A DNA stretch of 64,000 nucleotides. It comes from Acestrorhynchus altus. Its lineage: Eukaryota > Chordata > Actinopteri > Characiformes > Acestrorhynchidae. This document shows, in pieces, positions 33,416 through 42,500 of the stretch. A program made the translations under genes and the position numbers. The notes beneath the pieces were generated by a model. The model worked only from the letters and a program-made list of their open reading frames with translations, was not told the origin of the DNA and searched no databases. The stretch covers positions 6,519,256 to 6,583,255 of the forward strand of contig CM067504.1 of the NCBI GenBank assembly GCA_034509495.1. Direction: 5' to 3'. Positions within the stretch are counted from its first letter, which is position 1. The number at the start of each line of letters is the position of its first letter.

Positions 33416-35466
33416 TTGGACTTCTTCAGCCAGAGTATAATCGGATTTCTGTCATTCTTGCTGTTCACTTTTTTCTCTCGCGTTGTTTTGCTCTTCTTCA
33501 TCCCTCTTCATCCTCAGCTCCTCACTTGCCCTGATGCGTATTTAACCTTTGGGTTCTTACTTCCTTTCAACCATAACCTGTAAGGCTTTAACAAGCTTTT
33601 CTGGTTGAATAATGTATTCAAGCTCTGGCCCTGGAGGATCCCATCTGTTTTTCAGGGCCTGCCTGTTTAGAGTCAGAACTGACCACCGTAACGTGCATTA
33701 AATCACAGGGCAGTGCTGGATGGAAGTCTGGCTTGCAAGGGCACCTTCATACTTTGTTTTTGTTTTTGTTTTTTCGTATGTTTTTCCATAGAGAAATTAG
33801 CAAGTGTGTGTGTGTGTGTGTGTTTTGGGGGTGCAACCACTTCATCACAATTGGCACTCGAAAATGTAGCACAGGGCCATTATGGTCATTTGGAGAGAGA
33901 GGGAATGCGCCTATTTTCCTTTGCAAATGAATGCAAAGTTATTCCTCGCTTTCTCCACGCTGATATCACACACTCCTGTTCTAGTTGCGGCTGACACTTT
34001 TATCCCAAATCTGTTGGATGCTCGGTGTTTCATTGAGGCTGAAGTTCAGGCAGGGTGACGGTGTTCACACTGAGGTTTTCCATTGACTCTTCACAGTGTT
34101 TCCTTCCTGTGTTTCCACGTCATTTGCATGAACACTTAAGATAAAGGATGCTGTTATTCATCAGCACCTCCTCTCTCAATAGGGGAGGTTGAATCCCTCA
34201 CAGTGTAGCCCTCTCCCTGGCTCTCTCTCTACCTCTCTCAGACTCCAGCAGTGTTTCGGGTTAAGGTTCATAAACTGCATTTATTCGGGGACCTCTATGA
34301 GCACTGAACTGGACTTGCTCGAGGGGTCTACAAGTTTGTAGCTGTTCTCTTTTACATGTTAGAGTTTATGATATTGCATGATCTCAATGGGGGAACCATT
34401 CAGTGCTGGTTGTCGTTTCAGTCAGACACATGTTTCTATATCTTATAGCTAGCCAACTGTGTCGGTTTTCTATGACAGTAGATTGTTTCTGTATATTTTT
34501 GTCCCTGACTTTTGTTGTGTACAGTTTATTCTGTGTTACTGCAGAATATTGTAGAATATGGCACAAAGTACAATGTAGCTTGCTGCAGATAGATGATATA
34601 TTTCTATAGGTATTTTGGATCGCAAACGATCCATTTGCAAAACCACAGCTTTAGCATGGAGCATAGCTGACGCCGAGAAATGCAGAGTAAATATTTTCAT
34701 TTGTATTGCAGATATTTTTACATTTTGCATGATTTGTTGAAATGTGTGTTCAAATATGTATAACACTGTAGTTACTGTTCAGTTCGTGAATCTTGTCACC
34801 GCATATAATCCGCCATGCACACAACTGCATTCCCAAATGTGATACTGTGCACTTTTTTCCTCCTTCCACCCCCTTTTCTTCTTTTGTCACTGAGCATGTT
34901 CTATCTTGCAGGGTTCCAAACGTGTCCCAATGAAACACGAATTTCCAAAAGAAAGCATAAAGACTTCAATGTTGGTTTGTACCATTATTGTCATTATTGC
35001 ACCTTATCTCAGTTTTATGCTCTGTCTTTCTGAGACTAGAGCATAGTCTGAACACAGTACGTAATTCAACTGTTTGTTGGACTGCTGCAGTGAAAGTTGC
35101 TCTTTATACTAACAGTGGGGTGGCTCTTTGGCCTGGATAAGAGATTATGTAAATAACACCTCCAAGCACAAAACCTAACATCCGTCTTCTCTCCTGTCTA
35201 GGTGCCTAAATGTGCTGCTTACTGTAAGGCCTGTCACAGTATCTTTTTGTGTGATATATTGTCCTAGAAATAATAGTGACAAATTATATTATTGTCAAAG
35301 CATAATAATAGCATAATAATGCAATTACGTCCTTTTAAACAGCACTGAACTTTTGATAAGAGTATCCAGACACTGGAATTGGAATATAAAATGATTAAAT
35401 ATGCTACGTAAATAAAACATCAATAAAATATTAACAAAATTGACATAATAGTCTTCTGACAAACTA

Positions 35467-35660
35467 GTGCAGATGTGGCCTGGTGGTTCGGGAACCAGCC
35501 TTGTGACTGGAAGGTTTCTGGTTTGATTCCCTGAACTAGCAGGACATGGCGGATGTGAATTCACCAGTGTGTGGTGTGTGTTTCACTGCATGAATGGATT
35601 AAATGCAGAGGCCAAAGTCCAATGTGTGCAAGCACAGTGGGTCTATATGCATGTTTACAT
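35467..35660 (+). mobile_element. tRNA-derived SINE, plus strand
   Basis: The head gtggcctggtggttcgggaa (A-box region) and tttctggtttgattccctga (B-box region) are followed by a shortened body and a tail gcacagtgggtctatatgc. Same family as 55624-55905. Confidence 0.7.
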
Positions 35661-36869
35661 TTACAAAGTGTGTTACTGTAGTTTGTTTTTAAGGGTAAAG
35701 CTGCCAAAAGACAACTATAGGTAGGTCATTTCAGTAGGTGAACAGAAAGTGTTGTATAGATAGGATGTCTGCGTAGATTAAGTCACAAAATTGGGCTAAA
35801 ATCACATTATGAGGGTAAAAATAAGGTAATTGATGTGATAAGAATTTTTGGTATTTACATTTTTATAACAATCAATAACTATGCTCTCTGATTGAACACT
35901 GGTATGAGGAATAATCATTAAAAACACATGAAAACATTAAAGACTGTGGGTCATAGTGCCACTAAGTAATGCGTTATGTGTTGTGGAGGTTGTCTTTATA
36001 CACACTGTGCTCATTTCCTAGATGATAGATATCACAGACTTAAACTCATCTCAGAGTTCAGACAAGGGAACCTGGCTCAAATACATGCAAGCCAACACAA
36101 TGGGTAATACTGAGGCCAACAAAAATGATTGAGGTCACCTTTATTTATTGTACGATAGGATCCTGTGTACTGTGTGTATGTGATGGGAAAAATAAGGACC
36201 TTTTTATTTTGCTAAACAAGAACATTTGTTTAATTAAACCTATTCCATTAAAGGTCAGATCAGACCCCTTCTAATAAATGAGCTCAGGTACTTGAAGGTG
36301 CTCCCACTGCTGACACAGATATTCACCCAAAAGGACAGACTGCCAAATGGGTTGCTATGAAGCAGCCAAACCTATGAGGACACTATGTCCAACACCATGG
36401 ATCTGGTATAAAGCTCCCCACAATGTGTAACAGTAGACATACTCTGTCTGGAGTTTTACAGCATCTACTTTAAAGCCTTTCCAGAAGAGAATGAGCTGTT
36501 ACATGAGCAAACAATGTACAAACTCCAGATTTATACCCTTGATTTTCGAAGAAATGTTAGATATGTCTACAAACGTTTGGAAAATATAAAGTACAGCACC
36601 TGGAGAAGCGACAGTGTAGTGGAGGTTAAAGAGACAGAGACTCATTGTACTACATTTTGGAAGAATTTGCACATCATAGAAGTTTACTTTCATGTAATTT
36701 GTGCATATATCTTCCTTTTTTTCTCCAGTAAAGTGAAGTTGGGTTCCAGCGATGCTGGCTTGGTACGTAAGAAAATAGGTATTAGAATTATAGAATTATA
36801 AACAGTGCTCATTAAAACTAATAGCAAACAGCCCCTCCCTTTTTTGCCACTATAACCCAATACCTGAGT

Positions 36870-37180
36870 CAGTGATGTCATTAGCCCCGCCTCCTCTCTC
36901 TGATCAGTCAGAGTCTGTATGCAGGTTGAGCATGTACACATGGACAGAGCAGTAAACATGCAAACATAATCTGGGATTTAATTCAGTTGGAAAGTGTGAA
37001 TTTTAGCTGCTGTCCGAACTGGATTCATCACACAACATTGAGACCAGTGGTTAGAATAGGGGTAGGTCTTGTACTTTATGATGATGTTTATCATGCCTGT
37101 AGGTTTCTCTGATCCTCAGATATGAAACCTGGAAAACAGCATGTAACTGCCCACAAACTGATCTAAGGTTCTAAAAGGTA
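36870..37180 (+). repeat. Dispersed repeat family C, 3' part
   Basis: gtacacatggacagagcagt, ctgggatttaattcagttgg, atgtaactgcccacaaactg and atctaaggttctaaaag are shared in the same order with 49850-50105. Confidence 0.6.
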
Positions 37181-37282
37181 CATATACATATACAGTTCAA
37201 TTCCCAGCTGAACATTACAGGAGGGTTGAGATAAAGATCTGGCCACCTATCGTGTACTCAACATCCTGTGCACAAGAATCAA

Positions 37283-37345
37283 TTATTCAATCAATCAATC
37301 CAAACTTTATTTTGCACTTTTCAGACCAAATCAAACTGGGATTCA
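37283..37345 (+). repeat. Widespread fish repeat, short piece
   Basis: tcaatcaatcaatccaaact and ttattttgcacttttcagac resemble the common aatcaa...tttattt...gcactttt repeat start. It lies 260 bp left of the CTCF-like motif. Confidence 0.4.
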
Positions 37346-37607
37346 AAGACAGATCAAAGATTTACAACTACGATGGTAAGCATAAAAACACAAAAGAAAC
37401 AAATAAAAAGCAAAAAGAATAAAAAATAAGACTATGGGTTTAATAAATGTGGAATAAAAAGTGATCAGTGATATAAATACATAATGAATAAATGCTAAAA
37501 TAAGTAAATAAATAGAATTAAGTTAAAAAACACTGAAATGAAATTAAAACTACACTAAGACTAAAAAATTAAAACTAGTTTTAGGTAGAGCAATAAACGC
37601 TGTCTTA

Positions 37608-37623
37608 CAGCGCCATCTAGTGG
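37608..37623 (-). promoter_or_regulatory. CTCF-like binding motif upstream of zxdc
   Basis: Read on the minus strand, the site is CCACTAGATGGCGCTG. It fits every position of the core CTCF consensus CCASYAGRKGGCRSYV. It lies about 245 bp before the zxdc start codon and at the end of the spacer after cpne9. The motif fit is seen; occupancy is inference. Confidence 0.6.
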
Positions 37624-37719
37624 CCCATTCGTGTTAGTGCGCACACGTGTAGGTTCAGTATTGTCTGGTTATTCGTGGTTTATCCTCTGCGCTGTGAGAT
37701 AAACAGCCCGGAAAATAAA

Positions 37720-39080
37720 GCCTCGTTTATGTGAGAGCGCTTAAGGCCGCTTAAGAGGAGCTGAGCTGGACTGGGCTGGTGGTGCCCCGGTCCGGGGCTG
37801 AGCTCTGCTGCCCCCGCTGCTGCGGCGGCCGCGGCGGGTCTGATCAGCTGCGGGAGGCGGGCCTTTATGAGCCGCTGCTACAGGGACACCAAGATGGAAA
37901 TCCAGGGGCTTTCTGCTGCCCACCAAACTCACTGCCAACATGGCGCCCCACGTAAGTCAGGCTCCTCTCCGTCGGGAAGCGCGGCCGGGGCCGTGGCCGG
38001 AGGCGGCTCCAGCCCCGCGTCCGAGGAGGAGGGCAGCGGGGGCCGCCGGCGGCCGGGCCGCTCCCTGCAAAATGGCAGCGTCGGCCTGCAGCCGCAGCGG
38101 CCCACCGAGCCCCGGCCGCCGCCCCCCGAGGCCCCTCCAGCGGCTGGGCCGTGTCCCCTGAGCGCGCTGCGGGAGAAGGAGTACGGGGCGCTGGAGCTGC
38201 CCGCCGACTTCGTGAAGGCCGGGGAGGAGAGCGAGGAGGACGGCGTGCTGCAGATGGCGCTGCCGCTGTTCGAGGACGGATTCGCCGAGCAGCGGCCGCT
38301 GCTGGAGGAGCCGCCGCCGCACGGAGACGCGGCCGCCGCGGGCTCGTCCGCCGGGAAAGGCTGCGAGGAGTTTTACGTGGTTTTTAACGTCGTTCAGGAA
38401 GAAAACGGGTCGGACAGAGAGCGGCGGCCGTGTAGACGGGGCGGCAGGAGGGCGGCCGAGCGGCCCGCGGAGCCGGGCGGCGGCAGGCCCGCGCTGTTCG
38501 GGGACGCGGTGTTGGAGGAGGACGGCTCCGTCTCCGACCGGCTGCCCGACGTGGTAATGGTCAGCGAGCTGAGTAAGGCCGAGGCCGCCGCAAAGGCCCC
38601 ACCGATGACGGAGGGCGCCGGCGGGGCCGCGGCGGACTGTCCCCGGCTCGCTCACGCTGAAAACGGGGACGCGCACGACTCCTTCTCAGGTACGATCACC
38701 ATCAACAACCAGAGCATTATCTTGACCATCGAGAACGGGGTGTTGACTCTGGCCGCGCCGCCGGACACCTGCGCGCTGAAGGAGGACGGCGCGCCGAGCC
38801 TGAAAGAGCACGAAGACATCGTTCTGCTCAACTACGACGGAGGAAGCCGATCCACCGGGAAGACCAGCAGCGCCGCGGGGACCCACCGGGACCGGCCGGG
38901 GGCCGCCGGGCCGCCGGACAGCGACTCCGAGGAGCCTCCTCTGTCGGAGCTGACCGGTTCGGTGCTGGACTCCTGTCCCGCCGTCAAACAGGAGGAGGCG
39001 GCGGCGGCTCTGTGCTCTGTGGACCGAACCGGCACCGCGGGTCACGATTCAGAGAACACCGGAGTCGGTAATGTGGCCTT
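37720..39080 (+). promoter_or_regulatory. zxdc: CpG island promoter of zxdc
   Basis: Base composition changes sharply near 37740 from AT-rich to very GC-rich with many CG dinucleotides, and falls back after 39070. The island covers the putative 5' leader and all of exon 1. No TATA box is evident, as is usual for broad CpG promoters. The transcription start cannot be fixed from sequence; it should lie between about 37650 and 37860. Confidence 0.8.
37867..39067 (+). CDS. zxdc: zxdc exon 1 (disordered acidic N-terminus, CpG island)
   Basis: Encodes residues 1-400. Composition is Gly/Ala/Pro/Glu-rich with runs such as ASEEEGSGGRRRPG. A conserved patch at about 275-300 (GTITINNQSIILTIENGV) matches in position and pattern the human stretch before the fingers. 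A SUMO consensus VKQE sits at 373-376. Donor gtaatg at 39068. Because the exon is so GC-rich, long open frames on the other strand here are shadows. Confidence 0.85.
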
Positions 39081-39124
39081 AAATCTTCACTTTCTGCCTC
39101 TTCTTCTTCTTATTATTATTATTC

Positions 39125-39156
<32 letters not shown>

Positions 39157-39469
39157 TGTTGCTGTTATTAATGATTGTTTTATTATTGTTATGCCTTTAA
39201 AATATATCATTTTTATTATTATTACTGTTATTGCCTTGCCTTGAAATTTAAAGCCATAATAATATTTATTTTCATTATCATTGCTTTTATTATTATTATT
39301 ATTATTATTGTTGCTGTAATTCTCATCTCATTAGTCATTGTTTTATGTTGATTTATATATACCTCTTATTTTTATTTCCATTTATTCATTTTTATGATAC
39401 TAATAAGAATATTAACAATAGTTGGTGTAAGAGTAATTCATTAATTATTATCATTAATTAAGGGTAATC

Positions 39470-39515
<46 letters not shown>

Positions 39516-42500
39516 GCTTTGAAACTTTTGTTGTTTGTTATTGTAATTGTTAATAGTTTGTTTCTATTTATTTGTTCATTCATTCACCTCTGTATCACAT
39601 ACTATCTGTTATTAAATTACATTATTGTTATATTTAGATATATGTGACTGTTTTGTAAATTCCTCAAATATGGATGTTAGCAGATACATTTAATTTTGAT
39701 AATGCTTCACACCCGTCTCTCAGGTCTACCTGTCGATTGCGAGGAGGAGATGCAGCCCATGAGCCTGGGGGGACTGGCAGGCTTGGCCAAGAAAGGTGCC
39801 TTGGTAACATACCGCTGTCCTCACTCTGGATGCCCTGATGTGTTTGGCAGCCGCCAGAAGCTCAAGATGCACCTCGTTTTCCATACAGAAGACCAGCGGC
39901 CCTTTAAGTGCACGGTAGAAGGCTGTGGCTGGTCCTTCACCACATCGTACAAGCTGAAGCGTCACTTGCAGTCTCACGACAAGGTTCGACCATACAAGTG
40001 CGAGTGGGAAAACTGCGGCCGCCGCTTTACCACCGTCTACAACCTGAAGGCCCACGTTAAGGTGCACGATCAGGAAGATGCGTTCGTGTGTGAGATTTGC
40101 AGTGAGAGGTTCCGCAGCGCCACGCGGCTCGCCAACCATCAGAGGACGCACTTCGAGCCTGAGAGGCCACACAAGTGTGAATTTCCAGGTTAGAAGGACT
40201 GATAGGAATTGCTTTTGCTATCAATTAAAATATCTGTAATTCGATTGAGCAATAATAAAGTGTTTTGGGTGCCGATATCCAGTATTTTTACTGTATGTTA
40301 ATTTCAGTATTAATACATAAACTTAGGACTAATTTATTCTGAATTACAGACAAATGAAACAACTCCTGTAGCATTTCACATGCAGTAAAATTAGCTTTTT
40401 AAGATTTTTAAGATCACAAATTTGTGCATTTTTATTGAAGCCTGTGTTTACGCTCTCCAGGGTGTGAGAAGGCTTTCATCACCTTCAGTGCCCTGTTCTC
40501 CCACAACAGAACTCACTTCAGGGAGACTGGCCAGTTCACATGTACCTATCCAGGTTGCGACAAACGCTACGACAAGGCCTGTCGCCTTAAAATACACCTC
40601 CGTAGTCACACAGGTAAACATCGTCATGAATGCACGAGTGACTGAAGCCTCTTAATCAGTTCATTGATCTTTCATTCACACTCTCTGCCTCCACTCCAGG
40701 TGAGAGGCCATTTGTCTGCGACTGGGAGTCTTGTGGTTGGACTTTCACTAGCATGTCAAAGCTGTTGCGTCACAAAAGGTGAGAAGACACCTGGCTGAAA
40801 GCACAGTCCAGGTCGTTATTGTTTTTGTGTGTTTCATGCTCCCTCTGTCCATTACCGTATTTCAGGAAGCATGACGATGATCGGCGGTTCACATGTCCAG
40901 AGGAGGGCTGTGGAAAGTCCTTCACACGTGCAGAGCATCTGAAAGGCCACAGTATCACCCACCTGGGCACCAAGCCTTTTGAATGCAGAGTAGAAGGTTG
41001 GCATTATATGTTCTTACTTCAGTCTGAAAGTTTACTTGGGGCCAGTATGAAGTGAAGGAAAACCATGACCACTTGATGATTTGTACATGCTTCTGTCTGC
41101 AGGCTGTAATGCCAAGTTCTCAGCACGTAGCAGCCTTTACATTCACTCCAAGAAACACCGTCAGGATGGGGTGTGTCTGAGGAGCAGGTGTCCTGTGGCC
41201 GGATGCACCAAACACTTCTCATCGCGCAGCAGCCTCAAAAGCCATATGCTTAAACACCACAACCTGAGTCCAGGTACTTACTCACAAGATCATGAGAAGT
41301 GATGGCTCAAAACACCTGTAGAACCTCATTCCATTTGTCAGGATGAAAAAAGACACCCTGATAGCTACCATTCGTTTCACTGCTGTTCCTCTTTTAAATA
41401 AAAAATTCTCGAGCATTTTGTGGCCAAATGTGAGATTCTCCGTGTTGAAGTTTGACTGTGGTAAACACTTAAATTTGACTCTTTTGAATGGTACTTTTTA
41501 TGTCCATCACTCATGGCTTTGTCTCCCCTCCAGATGTGTTGAGTCAGCTGGAGAGCACAGCCACTCTGACGCCCAGCTGTGAGCTCACCAGCGCTGCTCA
41601 GACCGCTACTGTCCCTGGTTCTGTAGGAACGGAGCTCAGCAATCTAGACCTCTCCTCTCTGTTCTCAAGTGTGCCCTCAGGTGCCCCCACAGCATCTGGT
41701 GGCCCTTCAACCCCCTCAGGCCCAGCCTTCACCATGGACATGTCTCTAGTCAGCACCGGCATCCTGACTATAGATCCCACTTCAGTCAGCTCATCTCTCG
41801 GAGTGGCCAAAAATGTGGACCCTCTCATCTTAGCAGCAGGGCCAGACATGGGTGCACATGTTCTGGATGCTGGTTTAGGGCCTGGGGCAGGTGGAGGAGT
41901 CCTACAGCAGACCACTCTGCATTTGGACGATGTGCAGACAGTGAACCCTGAGGCACTTGGAGCGCTAACAGCTCTGGCTATTCAAAGCACCTCAGCAACA
42001 GAGCAGCTGCAGGCCTTGAGCTCCTCCAGTGCATTAACAGCAGAGTCCCCTTCTTCCCTGACTCCTTCACTTACTCCCTCTCTTTCATCTTCACTATCTT
42101 CGTCCTTGGCACCCTCACTCACCTCCTCTCTTGTACCTTCTCTTGCCTCCTCCACTGCTCTGGTGGGACCCCCAGGTCCAGAGCTGCTGTCTCCCCGACC
42201 CAAAGCAGATATTGGTGGCAGCGAATCAGCCGTGGGACCCTTAATAAGTGGGGTTGAGGTTCTGCCCCAGCCGGAGAACAGCAAGGGTATGAGTCAGTTT
42301 GTGTTTCCGAGCCACAGTGCAGCTTATGGGGGACAGAAAGAGACAGAGCTGCCCTCGGTCTCCTCCTGTTCGTTTATGGTGAGTGTAAAGTTTTGTCTCA
42401 CTTTGACTTTAAACTCATACACTTTGGAAACATTTCACAATTCAATTTATTTTCTTCTTTTTAATGTAATTAATATTTTCAGTGAATCTTAAAATAATGG

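Larger units (their letters stand above)
29728..37866. other. Spacer between cpne9 and zxdc, with 3' UTR of cpne9 at its left end
   Basis: Contains (AT)n 29836-29893, (GA)n 30780-30829, ATT-rich tracts near 31170-31240 and 32340-32420, a Tc1 remnant at 31355-31425, SINEs (31440-31700 minus; 35467-35660 plus), an inverted-repeat element (32630-33415), repeat family C (36870-37180) and a common fish repeat (37283-37345). I see nothing identifiable in 33420-35460 or 35670-36860. Confidence 0.7.

Noticed and set aside
37957..38676. 239-codon open frame on the minus strand within zxdc exon 1.
   Set aside because: The GC-rich coding exon gives few stops on the opposite strand. The plus-strand frame has conserved ZXDC motifs, and the reverse frame is only Arg/Gly/Pro-rich.
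39726..40172. 148-codon open frame on the minus strand opposite zinc fingers 1-4.
   Set aside because: Shadow of the zinc finger exon; no recognisable domain.
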